Below are positions 6,469-20,637 of a stretch of DNA of 64,000 bases, piece after piece; the stretch's first letter is position 1; each line of letters starts with the position of its first letter. Location of the stretch: NCBI RefSeq assembly GCF_000238375.3, contig NZ_AHBZ03000023.1, positions 310,001 to 374,000 of the forward strand, given 5' to 3'. This stretch comes from Pseudoalteromonas citrea. Its GTDB lineage: Bacteria > Pseudomonadota > Gammaproteobacteria > Enterobacterales > Alteromonadaceae. The notes under the pieces were generated by a model, which did not search any database, was not told the origin of the DNA, and worked only from the letters and a program-made list of their open reading frames with translations. A program made the position numbers and the translations under genes.

Positions 6469-8557
6469 ATAGTTTTAACAATTGATTCTCTACTTCTTCT
6501 ACAGTGCTAAATATCAATTCATTTTCATGACTCGAGTAACTCATGTCAAATATTTGCTTAGCACCTAAGTTTTTAATAAGCTCGATTTCATCATCGTAAA
6601 CCTGAAAAACCTTTGAGCCTCTAGAGTAGAAAATTTGCTCATTTCCTATTTCAAATATATGCGGTTCACCAGTATTAGGTAAGGATAATGTTTTAACAAC
6701 ATCTCCAGTCCTACTATCAAAGTAGCTTAGCTCATCTTTTGATGACAAATATATATATACGCTATCTTTATACTGATCGAACCATAATGCATGCTTTAAG
6801 GGCATTTTATGCCTTTGCTTTTCATTTATTGAGTAAATAAAAACACTGCTATTTAAATGTTCTTTACTTAATTCAATATAGCCAATTCTCCCTTCAAGTA
6901 AGAATTCCGCCGATACAATAGTCCCAGTCGCAAAAATGGTATCTAGTAATTCAAAATCTTTGCTATAGACCTCTAATCGTTCAGGATATGCAAGTAGGAA
7001 CCGCTCACTATGTTCGTCAAACTTAATTGAACGATAGTTACTACTAGGAAAGTCTGCACGAATATTCTCCCCAGCCCCTTTCTTTCTATAGATTGCATTA
7101 TTCCCAACATAACGTTTTATAAAGTAGAATTCATTTTTTGCATAGATAGCCGAAAACTGGATTTCATCATCTTGTATGACGCTTTCTAATTCCTTAATAT
7201 CTAAATTAAAACGATATATATCCTGTGCAAACGGGTAACTAACCGCAAGCATTTCGTCAATTGAAATTGGGTGATGACTTGCATATACCTTATCTTCATT
7301 CAAAGTTACACGCTGGACAACTGACTTCGTTGACAATGAGTATTCAATTAATTCATTTTTTTGATTATCAAACCAAACTAGCTTATTACCTTCCTTTACA
7401 TAATTTATCGACCAAATCCTATTTTTTGATTCAAACAGTTTACTTTGGTTGCTGCCATCAGGATCTGTCATATATAGTTCTACTGAATCAAATAAATGAC
7501 GCTCAAAGAAAATTGCGTTTAGAGACTTCTCATACAATAGAAACTCATCACCGTAAGAGTTTAAATTTGGAGACGATATTTGAAATTCCTCACCTGTCTG
7601 TAAGTCTCTATTTGTCAAAGCTGAAAGCTGATCTCTGCCTCGATAATCATGTTTTGAATACACAAAATGACCATCACCCACACCACCACCTTTCTTTATT
7701 CCATTTTGACAATCAAATAGGTGGCTATTGTAACTAATGAAATCGGTACTGATTTGCCATACCTCACATACCCCTTCACTCGTTAAACGATAAAATATAC
7801 GGTTCGAATCTGACGACCAGCCGATTGGGTAGTATTTTAGATTCTTATCCCCAATTTTACTTTCCGAGCCATCTATGAGGTTCTTCAAGACAAGAACTTC
7901 ATGATCCTGACCTCTTGGAATAAATGAAAATACAGCTAAAGCTTTATTCGGTGATAAAATTACGCGAGTATACTTCCCAGTCATCCATGATAGAAATTGC
8001 TCACTAAAATTAACCTTGGTAATTTTTACATCCGCTTCACTAGAAGTAAGCTTTGTATAATCACTGGGAAGCTTTGTATAAATTATACCAAAAATTAAAA
8101 ACGCCAATATAATCATAACAACTTTAAGAGGAGAGGTTCTTATTGGCTTATCTGCCGAAGTAGTAATTATTGACTCTATAGGCTCCTTTTCTGGTATGCT
8201 AATTTTCTTATCGAAATATTCAATATGCGCATCGGGGAAAAAACTATAACCTTTACGGTAGTGTGTTTTTACCACAACACCTCGTTGCCTGTCTGATTTC
8301 AGCACTTTACGTAATTCTGACATAGCACGATTAATTGCATTATCATCAACGTAATTCTGACACCAGACATCATCCACTAAATCTTGGCGAGTAATGATCT
8401 GTTCATTATTGATAATTAGATAACACAGGATTTTGAATAACAGAGGCTCAAGTTCACGTTCGACTTCACCATCAAATATACATTGCCGCTTGGGATCTAA
8501 GCTCCAAGCGCCAAAAGTGACTTTTTTAACAGTGCGAGAAAAGCTAACTTCGTTCAT
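6458..8557 (-). CDS. CadC/ToxR-type membrane-anchored transcriptional regulator with TolB/PD40-like sensor
   Basis: A 699-residue protein. Residues about 14-108 form an OmpR-type winged helix ('ITRQDLVDDVW', 'NAINRAMSELRKVL', 'HYRKGYSF'). A linker is followed by one membrane segment at about 144-160 (VVMIILAFLIFGIIY). The remaining ~530 residues should be periplasmic and show repeated strand motifs such as 'YPIGWSSDSNRIFY', like TolB/WD40-type beta-propellers. Such proteins bind DNA on the cytoplasmic side and sense envelope signals. It is convergent with the unknown gene at 5341 and may control that peptide-like locus, though its targets cannot be read from the sequence. Start ATG at 8557. 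Confidence 0.85.
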   Translation of the reverse strand: MNEVSFSRTVKKVTFGAWSLDPKRQCIFDGEVERELEPLLFKILCYLIINNEQIITRQDLVDDVWCQNYVDDNAINRAMSELRKVLKSDRQRGVVVKTHYRKGYSFFPDAHIEYFDKKISIPEKEPIESIITTSADKPIRTSPLKVVMIILAFLIFGIIYTKLPSDYTKLTSSEADVKITKVNFSEQFLSWMTGKYTRVILSPNKALAVFSFIPRGQDHEVLVLKNLIDGSESKIGDKNLKYYPIGWSSDSNRIFYRLTSEGVCEVWQISTDFISYNSHLFDCQNGIKKGGGVGDGHFVYSKHDYRGRDQLSALTNRDLQTGEEFQISSPNLNSYGDEFLLYEKSLNAIFFERHLFDSVELYMTDPDGSNQSKLFESKNRIWSINYVKEGNKLVWFDNQKNELIEYSLSTKSVVQRVTLNEDKVYASHHPISIDEMLAVSYPFAQDIYRFNLDIKELESVIQDDEIQFSAIYAKNEFYFIKRYVGNNAIYRKKGAGENIRADFPSSNYRSIKFDEHSERFLLAYPERLEVYSKDFELLDTIFATGTIVSAEFLLEGRIGYIELSKEHLNSSVFIYSINEKQRHKMPLKHALWFDQYKDSVYIYLSSKDELSYFDSRTGDVVKTLSLPNTGEPHIFEIGNEQIFYSRGSKVFQVYDDEIELIKNLGAKQIFDMSYSSHENELIFSTVEEVENQLLKLLRP

Positions 8558-8800
8558 TTATTACATACAGTAGCAGATAATATAAATGCATCTTAACCCA
8601 TATATACTTGATAAATACAGGCCTGTTACATTTAACGCTAAATATATAAATAACTTTCACATGATTTTTTGCATAATCGTGTTATGAAATTGTGTCTTGT
8701 GTAACATAAATTACAGTATAAAGCGGACATCTAGTATTAAATCTAGCAAGTAAGATGCCTTCTAACCTTATCTATTAACTATTCTCCGTTAATTTAGTAC

Positions 8801-8835
8801 AAAAAAGCCCACACCAAAAGGTGTGGGCTTTTTAA
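8801..8835. terminator. Bidirectional intrinsic terminator downstream of atpC
   Basis: AAAAAAGCCCACACC, loop AAAA, GGTGTGGGCTTTTT: a strong GC-rich stem with A-tract on one side and T-tract on the other. It ends the atp operon transcript (minus strand). Confidence 0.93.
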
Positions 8836-8852
8836 ACCAGATAGGTTTGTAC

Positions 8853-9269
8853 TTATTTGCGCAATTGACGGATAACGCGTAGCTGAGCAATTGCTTCAGC
8901 CAGTTGTGCCGCGGCAGCTTGGTGGTCAAGCTCTGAAGCTGCCCCTGATGCCATTTGAGTTTGCGCTTCACGCTTAGCTTCTTCAGCGGCTTGCTCATCT
9001 AGGTCTTCACCACGGATAGCAACGTCAGCAAGGACGGTTACTGTCTGTGGTTGAACTTCTAGTGTGCCGCCAGCAACGTAGATGATCTCTTCGCTGCTGT
9101 CTGCTTTAACTAAACGTACCATACCAGGTTTTAGGCCAGTCAGGAGTGGGGCGTGACCTGGGTGAATACCCAACTCACCTTCACTACCTGTCACTTGAAT
9201 TGTAGCGACGCTACCAGAGAATACACTCTGCTCTGCACTTACTACGTCAAGTTGTACTGTCATTGCCAT
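8853..9269 (-). CDS. atpC: ATP synthase F1 epsilon subunit
   Basis: A 138-residue subunit of the F1 central stalk that couples rotation to catalysis and restrains ATP hydrolysis. The N-terminal beta-sandwich ([17 protein letters not shown], '[19 protein letters not shown]') and the Ala/Glu-rich C-terminal helical hairpin are both present. It is the last gene of the atp operon, 14 bases after atpD and followed by a strong terminator. The AGGGGGT ribosome site favours the first ATG. Confidence 0.97.
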   Translation of the reverse strand: MAMTVQLDVVSAEQSVFSGSVATIQVTGSEGELGIHPGHAPLLTGLKPGMVRLVKADSSEEIIYVAGGTLEVQPQTVTVLADVAIRGEDLDEQAAEEAKREAQTQMASGAASELDHQAAAAQLAEAIAQLRVIRQLRK

Positions 9270-9283
9270 AATAACCCCCTAAA

Positions 9284-11562
<2,279 letters not shown>

Positions 11563-11620
11563 GACTCTCTCTCCGAATCAAGGTGAGTGTTAGCGATAAC
11601 ACCCACCATGCATAACTAAA

Positions 11621-13162
11621 TTACCAAGTTTGCGTTGACTTGAACTTCTCAAGAAGTTCTTTCAACTGCGCTTCGATCTCGGCGTTGTAGTTACCTGTTT
11701 CATTGATTTGAGCCATTAGCTCTGCGTATGTGCTGTTTGCAAAACCAATTAGGCCTTCTTCGAAGTCACCGATTTTCGCGATTTCGATGTCTTGTAGGAA
11801 GCCTTTCTCAGCTGCAAATAGAGACAGAGACATTTCAGCAACAGACATTGGTGCGTATTGTTTCTGCTTCATTAGCTCAGTTACGCGCTCACCATGCTCA
11901 AGTTGAGCACGAGTTGCATCGTCAAGGTCAGAAGCGAACTGAGAGAACGCTGCTAGTTCACGGTATTGAGCTAGCGCTAGACGGATACCACCACCCAGTT
12001 TCTTAACGATTTTCGTTTGCGCAGCACCACCAACACGAGATACCGAGATACCAGCATTTACTGCCGGACGGATACCTGCGTTGAATAAGTCAGTTTCTAG
12101 GAAGATCTGACCATCGGTGATTGAGATAACGTTAGTAGGTACGAATGCAGAAACATCACCACCTTGAGTTTCAATGATAGGCAATGCTGTCAATGAACCT
12201 GTTTTACCTTTCACTTCACCGTTAGTGAACTTCTCTACGTAATCAGCGTTTACACGCGATGCACGCTCTAGAAGACGCGAGTGAAGGTAGAATACGTCAC
12301 CTGGGTATGCTTCACGACCTGGTGGACGCTTCAATAGCAATGAGATCTGACGGTAAGCAACAGCTTGCTTAGACAGGTCATCATATACGATTAGTGCATC
12401 TTCACCGCGGTCACGGAAGTATTCACCCATAGTACAACCAGCAAATGGCGCTAGGAATTGTAGCGCTGCTGATTCTGAAGCTGATGCAACAACAACGATT
12501 GTGTTTTCAAGTGCACCATGTTCTTCAAGTTTACGTACTACGTTTGCAATCGTAGATGCTTTTTGACCAACCGCTACGTACACACACTTAACGCCTGTGC
12601 CTTTTTGGTTGATGATTGCATCGATTGCTAGTGCAGTTTTACCAGTCTGACGGTCACCGATAACCAACTCACGCTGACCACGACCAACTGGGATCATTGC
12701 ATCGATAGACTTATAACCAGTTTGTACTGGCTCGTCTACTGATTGACGCTCGATTACGCCTGGTGCAATTTTCTCAACTGGTTCAAAACCGTCGTTATCT
12801 AGTGCGCCTTTACCATCGATAGGCTGACCAAGTGTGTTTACAACACGACCAAGTAGACCACGACCAACAGGTACTTCTAGGATACGACCAGTAGATTGTA
12901 CTTTTACGCCTTCTTTAAGGTCGGCGTAAGGACCCATTACTACTGCACCTACTGAGTCACGCTCAAGGTTTAGTGCGATAGCATAACGGTTGCCAGGAAG
13001 CTCGATCATCTCACCTTGCATACAGTCAGCTAGACCGTGGATGCGGATGATACCATCTGTAACAGATACAATTGTACCTTCGTTACGTGCTTCACTTACA
13101 ACTTCAAACTGCTCAATACGTTGTTTGATCAGCGCAGAAATTTCTGTGGAATTAAGTTGCAT
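11621..13162 (-). CDS. atpA: ATP synthase F1 alpha subunit
   Basis: A 513-residue regulatory nucleotide-binding subunit of F1. Walker A is GDRQTGKT and the Walker B region is '[14 protein letters not shown]', followed by '[20 protein letters not shown]'. I start it at MQLNSTEIS, which gives the E. coli length and better spacing to the GGGAAA ribosome site; an in-frame ATG two codons upstream (13168) is the alternative. It is co-transcribed with atpH (upstream) and atpG (downstream). Confidence 0.97.
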   Translation of the reverse strand: MQLNSTEISALIKQRIEQFEVVSEARNEGTIVSVTDGIIRIHGLADCMQGEMIELPGNRYAIALNLERDSVGAVVMGPYADLKEGVKVQSTGRILEVPVGRGLLGRVVNTLGQPIDGKGALDNDGFEPVEKIAPGVIERQSVDEPVQTGYKSIDAMIPVGRGQRELVIGDRQTGKTALAIDAIINQKGTGVKCVYVAVGQKASTIANVVRKLEEHGALENTIVVVASASESAALQFLAPFAGCTMGEYFRDRGEDALIVYDDLSKQAVAYRQISLLLKRPPGREAYPGDVFYLHSRLLERASRVNADYVEKFTNGEVKGKTGSLTALPIIETQGGDVSAFVPTNVISITDGQIFLETDLFNAGIRPAVNAGISVSRVGGAAQTKIVKKLGGGIRLALAQYRELAAFSQFASDLDDATRAQLEHGERVTELMKQKQYAPMSVAEMSLSLFAAEKGFLQDIEIAKIGDFEEGLIGFANSTYAELMAQINETGNYNAEIEAQLKELLEKFKSTQTW

Positions 13163-13176
13163 GCTCATTTTCCCAA

Positions 13177-13710
13177 TTACGATTGTAGCGAGGCCGCTAG
13201 GCGGTCAAGTTTGCCACGGACAGTTCCGTCAATAACGGTGTCACCAGCTTTGATCACAAGGCCGCTAACTACGGCTTCGTCGATGCTACAATTCAGCTTA
13301 ACTTTGCGTGCGAAACGTTTTTCAAGTGCCGCGACCAATTTGTCTTGCTGTTCACCAGCAAGTTCAGTTGCCGAAATCACGTCAACGTCGATTTCTTTGT
13401 CATATTCTGCTTTAAATTCAGCAAAAATATCAGCAACTGCTGGAATGGCGGCTAAACGCTCATTTTCGGCCATCAGCTTGATAAGATTCTGACCCTGTTC
13501 GTTGAGTTGCTCAGAACATACTTTCAGTAATACATCAGTTTGTTCTGCAGCAGTTGGCATGCTTGCAAGCAAAGAAGCCACTTGCTCATCGCTGGCCACT
13601 TGGCCAGCGAAGAACAACATGTCATTCCAAGCGTCAACATTGCCTTTTTCAACAGCAAGTTCAAAAGCCGCTTTAGCGTATGGGCGAGCGATAGTAGTCA
13701 ATTCAGACAT
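13177..13710 (-). CDS. atpH: ATP synthase F1 delta subunit
   Basis: A 177-residue peripheral-stalk subunit linking the b dimer to the top of F1. It starts [19 protein letters not shown], the usual N-terminal helical bundle, and ends '[20 protein letters not shown]', a strongly conserved C-terminus. The GGAGGG ribosome site fits this ATG (7-base spacing) better than the ATG two codons earlier (13716). Length equals the E. coli protein. Confidence 0.97.
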   Translation of the reverse strand: MSELTTIARPYAKAAFELAVEKGNVDAWNDMLFFAGQVASDEQVASLLASMPTAAEQTDVLLKVCSEQLNEQGQNLIKLMAENERLAAIPAVADIFAEFKAEYDKEIDVDVISATELAGEQQDKLVAALEKRFARKVKLNCSIDEAVVSGLVIKAGDTVIDGTVRGKLDRLAASLQS

Positions 13711-13724
13711 GCTCATACCCTCCG

Positions 13725-14195
13725 TTACAGCTCAGCGACAAGTTTTTCAACGATGTCACTGTGTGCGGCTTGATTGATTTCACGCTCTAAAATCTTCTCA
13801 GCGCCAACCACTGCCAGAGTAGCAACTTGCTTACGCAGGTCCTCTGTCACACGGCTACGCTCTGATTCAACTTCAGAGTGTCCTTGAGCAATAATTTTCT
13901 CACGCTCTTGCTGACCACGAGTTGTCTCTTCGTCAACAATTAACGCTGCACGCTTTTTAGCTTGATCAATGATATCAGCCGCTTGAGTTTTTGCTTCTGT
14001 CAACTGCTCTGCAGCTTCTAGACGCACACGTTCAAGTTCTTTTTCGGCTTTATCAGAGGCAGCTAAACCATCTTCGATTTTTTTCTGGCGAGCTTCAATT
14101 GCACCATTTAGTGGTGGCCATACGAACTTCATACAAAATAATACGAAGACCGTAAACGCAATTAATTCACCGATAAGAGTGGCGTTTAAGTTCAC
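13725..14195 (-). CDS. atpF: ATP synthase Fo b subunit
   Basis: A 156-residue protein. One N-terminal membrane segment ([20 protein letters not shown]) is followed by a long charged amphipathic helix that dimerises as the peripheral stalk. The '[21 protein letters not shown]' junction region is typical. It sits between atpE and atpH, and its length equals the E. coli b subunit. Confidence 0.97.
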   Translation of the reverse strand: MNLNATLIGELIAFTVFVLFCMKFVWPPLNGAIEARQKKIEDGLAASDKAEKELERVRLEAAEQLTEAKTQAADIIDQAKKRAALIVDEETTRGQQEREKIIAQGHSEVESERSRVTEDLRKQVATLAVVGAEKILEREINQAAHSDIVEKLVAEL

Positions 14196-14236
14196 AACCG
14201 CTCCTCCTTAAATAGTAAGCTGTTCAAAAAGTTAAA

Positions 14237-14497
<261 letters not shown>

Positions 14498-14522
14498 TTA
14501 AAGTTAAAATATAAAATAAAAA

Positions 14523-15383
<861 letters not shown>

Positions 15384-15395
15384 TTATCCCAAAAG

Positions 15396-15776
15396 TTAAT
15401 GATTAAAAAAAATCGGTGCCAACCATTGTGTGAACATCACCAGTATGTAACAGCAAAAAAATGGCAGCGCCATGACTGAAAAATACTTAAATACCAGTGC
15501 GAACAAACACACAGTCAGCAAAAACTTTAATCCATTGCCTCGTTTTATCGAGTCAAATACTTGCTCTGCTTTACTCGCGCCCATATATCTAAAGGCGTAT
15601 AAAGCGAACACTAAGCTAGGCAGTACTGAGACTAGGCCACCGGCTATTGCTGATGCCCCCGCATGCACTCCCCAAGCTATTAAAACTATTACTGCAGCGA
15701 CGATTGCTACGATACCCTGAAGTAATACGCCTTTTAATGCGGCACGTCTATACGGGCCAGCTAACGAATGAGTCAC
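15396..15776 (-). CDS. atpI: ATP synthase assembly protein I
   Basis: A 126-residue membrane protein with four hydrophobic segments, e.g. 'GIVAIVAAVIVLIAWGV' and 'LLTVCLFALVFKYFSVMAL'. AtpI helps c-ring assembly and is the first gene of many atp operons; here it precedes atpB with 15 bases between. The operon promoter should lie in the 135 bases between this start and parB. Confidence 0.92.
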   Translation of the reverse strand: MTHSLAGPYRRAALKGVLLQGIVAIVAAVIVLIAWGVHAGASAIAGGLVSVLPSLVFALYAFRYMGASKAEQVFDSIKRGNGLKFLLTVCLFALVFKYFSVMALPFFCCYILVMFTQWLAPIFFNH

Positions 15777-15911
15777 TTTTAATTAACCTTTATGACCTTA
15801 AACTTAATCAGGGTATGAAAACTGGCGAAATTATACTTATTTTTGGTGATTTTGCAACTTGAAGAGACGAATAGTGGCGCTTTTTCAGCACCACCATTGT
15901 TTATTTATTGG

Positions 15912-16862
15912 TCATTCTGGCGGTTGTTGCATGTCTGGGTGAATGCGGCCCAAGATGCCATCGAGTTCATTTAAGCTAGTGTAAGAAATCACCAGCTTAC
16001 CTTTACCTCGATTATTATAGTTAATTTCCACTTTAGCGCCCAAGTTTTCGCCTAATTGTTGCTCTAACAATCTGACATCTGGGTCCTTTTCTTTTGTTTC
16101 TTTTTTGTCCACAGGCTCTAAAATACTACGAACTAGTTTCTCTGTTTCTCGCACTGTTAAGGCTTTTGCGACGGCTGTTCGAGCCACCTCAGATTGCGCT
16201 TCTCCAGAGAGTGCTAATAGGCAGCGTGCATGGCCCATTTCTATATCACCATGCTCCAACAATATTTTAACATCATCATTGAGATTATTAAGACGTAACA
16301 GGTTTGTCACCGTTGTACGCGATTTACCCACGGCCTCTGCAACTTGCTGGTGCGTTAATTCAAATTCGGTGAGTAAACGATGTAGTGCCACCGCTTCTTC
16401 CATGGCGTTTAAATCTTCGCGCTGAATATTTTCAATCAACGCTATCGCTACAGCGGCTTCATCAGCAACCTGCTTTAAAATACACGGCACCATACTGAGT
16501 TGCGCCAATTGCGCAGCACGCCAGCGTCGTTCACCCGCAATTATCTCATAATCCGTATCACTGATATGGCGCACAACTATCGGCTGTAATATACCTTGTG
16601 CACGAATTGAGCCAGCCAATTCTTCAAGTGCTTGCTCTGACATGTCTTTACGAGGTTGATATTTCCCAGGTCGCAAATATTCAATAGGTAACCGTTGTAA
16701 CTCACCATCAACGTGCACGGCAGAGTTTTGCTTTTCAGACTCCACTGGCTTTTCGTCAGCGACAGTCACATCAATGGGTACCGGCTCTGAAGAAGGAGCT
16801 GGCTTCGCTGAGCTTAATAAGGCATCCAATCCTCGCCCCAAACCACGTTTTTTAACCGACAT
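15912..16862 (-). CDS. parB: Chromosome partitioning protein ParB (CTP-dependent DNA clamp)
   Basis: A 316-residue protein starting 'KKRGLGRGLDALL', the conserved ParA-interacting N-terminus. The ParB/Srx CTPase domain carries 'PGKYQPRKDM' and 'ELAGSIRAQGILQPIVVR' and the 'GERRWRAA' motif. A helix-turn-helix (LTHQQVAEAVGKSRTTVTNLLRL is the core region) reads parS, and a C-terminal dimerisation domain follows. It spreads from the parS sites at 47018 and 47651. It is 15 bases downstream of parA. Confidence 0.97.
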   Translation of the reverse strand: MSVKKRGLGRGLDALLSSAKPAPSSEPVPIDVTVADEKPVESEKQNSAVHVDGELQRLPIEYLRPGKYQPRKDMSEQALEELAGSIRAQGILQPIVVRHISDTDYEIIAGERRWRAAQLAQLSMVPCILKQVADEAAVAIALIENIQREDLNAMEEAVALHRLLTEFELTHQQVAEAVGKSRTTVTNLLRLNNLNDDVKILLEHGDIEMGHARCLLALSGEAQSEVARTAVAKALTVRETEKLVRSILEPVDKKETKEKDPDVRLLEQQLGENLGAKVEINYNNRGKGKLVISYTSLNELDGILGRIHPDMQQPPE

Positions 16863-16877
16863 GTTATTATTATCCTC

Positions 16878-17663
16878 TTAGGCAACCGCAGCAGATTGCT
16901 GTTCTTTTCGGCGTAGCATCTCTCCTGCTAACGCCAAATATGCTTTTGCACCACTGGATGCCCTGTCGTAATACATCGCAGGTGCGCCAAAGCTTGGCGC
17001 TTCAGCTAATCTCACATTACGTGGGATCACAGTGCGGTACACTTTCTCGCCAAAATGTTGTTTCAGTTGTTCTGATACATCATTGGCCAATCGATTACGA
17101 GGATCATACATGGTGCGTAAAATCCCCTCAATCTGTAAATTCGGATTCACTAACTTCGCAAGCTGAGTAATTGTATCCATCAATGCTGTTAACCCTTCAA
17201 GTGCGTAATATTCACACTGCATGGGTACTAAAATAGAATCGGCCGCAGCCATCGCATTAACTGTCAACATATTCAATGAAGGTGGGCAATCAATAAAAAT
17301 AAACTCATATTGATCTTGAATCGCTTCCAACGCATTTCTTAAGCGTACTTCACGTGCAAATAGCTCCATCAATTTAACTTCGGCAGCGGTCACATCCCCA
17401 TTAGCTGCGATTAAATGATATTCACCTGAGGTTTCAGTACTGATCACATCTGCCATTGCAGACTCTTCGATCAGTAAATCATAGATAGTTGGCACATCAC
17501 CATACTTATCAACACCACTGCCCATAGTTGCATTACCTTGCGGGTCTAGGTCAATAAGTAACACTTTACGTTTGGTCGCAGCCATCGATGCGGCTAGATT
17601 TACAGCCGTGGTGGTTTTGCCAACGCCACCTTTTTGGTTTGCAATTGCAATAACTTTTGCCAC
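16878..17663 (-). CDS. parA: Chromosome partitioning ATPase ParA (Soj)
   Basis: A 261-residue deviant Walker ATPase. 'ANQKGGVGKTTTAVNLAA' is the P-loop with the signature Lys, and 'LLIDLDPQGNATMGSG' and 'FIFIDCPPSLNMLTVNA' are the other nucleotide motifs. Short N-terminus and length fit chromosomal type ParA. With ParB and parS it moves newly replicated origins. It is in one operon with rsmG upstream and parB downstream. Confidence 0.97.
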   Translation of the reverse strand: MAKVIAIANQKGGVGKTTTAVNLAASMAATKRKVLLIDLDPQGNATMGSGVDKYGDVPTIYDLLIEESAMADVISTETSGEYHLIAANGDVTAAEVKLMELFAREVRLRNALEAIQDQYEFIFIDCPPSLNMLTVNAMAAADSILVPMQCEYYALEGLTALMDTITQLAKLVNPNLQIEGILRTMYDPRNRLANDVSEQLKQHFGEKVYRTVIPRNVRLAEAPSFGAPAMYYDRASSGAKAYLALAGEMLRRKEQQSAAVA

Positions 17664-17679
17664 AGTGTCCTCGGAAAGC

Positions 17680-18300
17680 TTAGTCTTTAGAAAGAATAAT
17701 TAAATGTCGCTCAGCATCCAGTTCAGGAACTTCTAAGCTAATCTTTTGCTCAAAGTGCACACCTGTTGGCAAGCTGTCTAATTCTTGCTCAGGAAATTGA
17801 CCTTTTAGCGCAATGAAGCGACCAGAATTATCAATTAGATGCTCACACCACTGCACCATATCTTGTAATGATGCAAATGCGCGGCTAAGCACACCATCTA
17901 ATTTAACACTTGGCTGATAATCTTCAACACGAGACTGAACTGGTGTGACATTATCTAAGCCAAGCGCATGTTTTACCTGCATTAAAAAACGTACTCGTTT
18001 GCCAAGGCTATCGAGTAATACAAACTGCGTGTCAGGCAAAGCAATGGCCAATACGATACCCGGTAATCCAGGACCCGTACCAACATCAATATAATGTTTA
18101 CCAGCTAAGTGAGGGGCAACCATAAGTGAGTCCATGATGTGTTTAACAACCATTTCACTCGGATCGCGTACAGAGGTTAAATTGTAAGCTTTATTCCATT
18201 TGTCTAATAATTCAACATACTGCACTAGCTGCTGCTGTTGAAGTTCAGTTAGCGCAATATCCGTCTGCGCTAATAAAGAAGATAGTTGTTGATGTAACAC
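17680..18300 (-). CDS. rsmG: 16S rRNA (guanine527-N7)-methyltransferase
   Basis: A 206-residue SAM-dependent methyltransferase (also called GidB) that methylates G527 of 16S rRNA. The '[15 protein letters not shown]' N-terminal motif, the SAM-binding '[16 protein letters not shown]' and '[14 protein letters not shown]' are typical. Length equals the E. coli enzyme. It is in the usual mnmG-rsmG-parA-parB order. Confidence 0.97.
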   Translation of the reverse strand: MLHQQLSSLLAQTDIALTELQQQQLVQYVELLDKWNKAYNLTSVRDPSEMVVKHIMDSLMVAPHLAGKHYIDVGTGPGLPGIVLAIALPDTQFVLLDSLGKRVRFLMQVKHALGLDNVTPVQSRVEDYQPSVKLDGVLSRAFASLQDMVQWCEHLIDNSGRFIALKGQFPEQELDSLPTGVHFEQKISLEVPELDAERHLIILSKD

Positions 18301-18315
18301 GAGATCCCATTGCCG

Positions 18316-20205
18316 TTACGCTGACTTGCGCAACAGCCCTTGCTTTTTCAGATACACTAATAATAGCGAAATAGCTGCTGGGGTGATACCAGAAATACGA
18401 GAAGCTTGACCAATGGTGTCTGGTCGAGCATCGGTTAACTTAGCAACCACCTCGTTTGATAAGCCACTTACTTGGCTATAATCAAACTCTTTTGGTAATA
18501 ATGATTCTTCATGACGCAGTTGTTTATTGATCTCATCTTGTTGACGCGCAATGTATCCAGCGTACTTAGTTTGGATCTCTACTTGCTCAAGAGCTTGAAC
18601 ATTCGTCGCATCAGATCCCAACCCTTCAATACTCATCAGATCATGATACTTGATCTCTGGACGACGGATCAGATCTTCTAAGCTAGCTTCTCGTGTTAAG
18701 GGGGTTTTAAGTAAACTATTTACTTGATCAATGGCAGCGTGATCTTTATGGATCCACGTTGCTTTTAAGCGTTGTGACTCTTGCTCCATTACTTCAAGTT
18801 TGTCGTTAAATGCAGCCCATCTTTCATCATCAACCAAACCTAACTCTCGGCCTTTTTCGGTTAAGCGTAAATCGGCATTATCTTCACGTAATAATAATCG
18901 GTATTCAGCACGGCTAGTGAACATACGGTACGGTTCTTTCGTACCAAGTGTCGCTAAATCGTCAATTAATACACCGGTATATGCTTGGTCACGACGTGGT
19001 GTCCAGGCATCTTTACCTTGTACTTGTAAGGCAGCATTCATGCCTGCAATCAGACCTTGAGCACCGGCTTCTTCATAACCTGTAGTGCCGTTTATTTGAC
19101 CTGCAAAGAATAAACCATTGATAAATTTAGTCTCTAATGATTGCTTTAAATCTCTCGGGTCAAAAAAGTCATATTCAATCGCATAACCTGGGCGACAGAT
19201 ATGAGCATTTTCAAACCCTTTTATCGATTGCACAATTTGTAACTGCACGTCAAAAGGTAAGCTGGTGGAAATACCATTAGGATAGAGCTCATAGGACGTT
19301 AACCCTTCAGGCTCAACAAAGATCTGATGCTTGTCTTTGTCGGCAAATCGAACAATTTTATCTTCAATTGATGGACAGTACCTTGGACCAATTCCTTCTA
19401 TCACACCTGCGTACATGGGTGATCTATGCAAGTTTTCACGGATCACATCATGGGTTTTTTCATTGGTATAAGTGATATAGCAGGGGATCTGTTGTGGGTG
19501 ATCAGATGCTTTACCCACAAATGAAAAGGTTGGGGTAGGTGTATCACCTGGTTGCGCTTGCATAACAGAAAAATCAACAGTACGGGCATCAATACGTGGT
19601 GGAGTACCTGTTTTTAATCTATCAACACGAAATGGTAATTCACGTAAGCGATCAGCAAGTGCTATCGAAGGGGGATCGCCAGCTCTTCCGCCTTTGAAAT
19701 TTTCCATACCTATATGAATTTGTCCACCCAAGAATGTTCCCACAGTCAGTACCACTGAATTGGCACTGAAGCGTAATCCCATTTGAGTTACAACGCCTTT
19801 TACGTGATCTTGCTCAACGATTAAGTCATCACAAGATTGCTGGAAAATCTTCAAATTGTCTTGGTTTTGTAAAATCGCTTGAATTTCAGCTTTGTACAGT
19901 ACGCGATCTGCTTGTGCTCGCGTTGCTCTGACGGCTGGGCCTTTTGAAGAATTTAGTGTTCTAAATTGAATACCCCCTTTGTCTATCGCTTTCGCCATAG
20001 CACCACCAAGTGCATCAATTTCTTTTACTAAATGGCCTTTGCCAATACCACCAATTGCTGGATTGCATGACATCTGACCCAGAGTATCCATATTGTGTGT
20101 TAACAATAAGGTATTCATACCCATTCTAGCAGCAGCAAGCGCAGCTTCAGTACCTGCGTGTCCACCACCAACTACAATAACGTCAAAATGTTCATGATAA
20201 ATCAT
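18316..20205 (-). CDS. mnmG: tRNA uridine-5-carboxymethylaminomethyl modification enzyme MnmG (GidA)
   Basis: A 629-residue FAD protein that, with MnmE, installs the cmnm5 group on the wobble uridine of certain tRNAs. The N-terminal FAD motif is '[20 protein letters not shown]', followed by '[19 protein letters not shown]' with the active-site Cys. The C-terminal helical domain with '[11 protein letters not shown]' binds MnmE and tRNA. It starts beside oriC and is transcribed away from it, as in E. coli. Confidence 0.98.
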   Translation of the reverse strand: MIYHEHFDVIVVGGGHAGTEAALAAARMGMNTLLLTHNMDTLGQMSCNPAIGGIGKGHLVKEIDALGGAMAKAIDKGGIQFRTLNSSKGPAVRATRAQADRVLYKAEIQAILQNQDNLKIFQQSCDDLIVEQDHVKGVVTQMGLRFSANSVVLTVGTFLGGQIHIGMENFKGGRAGDPPSIALADRLRELPFRVDRLKTGTPPRIDARTVDFSVMQAQPGDTPTPTFSFVGKASDHPQQIPCYITYTNEKTHDVIRENLHRSPMYAGVIEGIGPRYCPSIEDKIVRFADKDKHQIFVEPEGLTSYELYPNGISTSLPFDVQLQIVQSIKGFENAHICRPGYAIEYDFFDPRDLKQSLETKFINGLFFAGQINGTTGYEEAGAQGLIAGMNAALQVQGKDAWTPRRDQAYTGVLIDDLATLGTKEPYRMFTSRAEYRLLLREDNADLRLTEKGRELGLVDDERWAAFNDKLEVMEQESQRLKATWIHKDHAAIDQVNSLLKTPLTREASLEDLIRRPEIKYHDLMSIEGLGSDATNVQALEQVEIQTKYAGYIARQQDEINKQLRHEESLLPKEFDYSQVSGLSNEVVAKLTDARPDTIGQASRISGITPAAISLLLVYLKKQGLLRKSA

Positions 20206-20637
20206 TTACGGGATCCTACTTAAAAATTACCGGTTCGATTTTGAAAGGATGCGTATTCTACCTAGAAATACTCAGAAGTGAAATGACTAAATACTAACCA
20301 ATCAGTAAAAAAGCTCAAAAGAGATCTTTTAATATAAATAAGATCTTTTTAAAGATCTTTATTAGATCTTACTACTAGTGATCCGCTTTTCTGTGAGTAA
20401 GGTGGAATACCTATTTAACAGCAAAGACTTAGATCAGATCAATTAGTGTGAATAGGATCGGATCAAGTATCTGATAAGCTCTGATCAAAATGGCTATTTA
20501 TACACAGGGCTAGATCATCTTATAATTATCCCAAGGATAACTATGGTTAGATCTGCAGGTAGATCAAAGGTTATCCACAATCCGATCTTAAAATCTCTAA
20601 AAATGTGTATAACTTATGTGTAAAAGATCAATGAGGA
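20206..20637. other. oriC: Chromosomal replication origin oriC
   Basis: This intergenic region between mnmG and mioC has the E. coli/Vibrio oriC layout. AT-rich repeats beginning GATCTTT occur at 20323, 20342 and 20354, with a further GATCTTA at 20365 (13-mer-like unwinding element). DnaA boxes are TTATACACA (20498-20506), TTATCCACA (20571-20579) and the reverse TGTGTATAA (20604-20612). About fifteen or more GATC sites are packed in, fitting Dam/SeqA control. The neighbours also match: mnmG leads away and mioC is transcribed towards it. The exact minimal limits cannot be set from sequence alone. Confidence 0.93.

Noticed and set aside
7261-7737. 158-codon plus-strand ORF opposite the CadC-like regulator
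   Set aside because: It is the antisense shadow of a long well-supported gene, with His-rich low-complexity sequence and no recognised motif.
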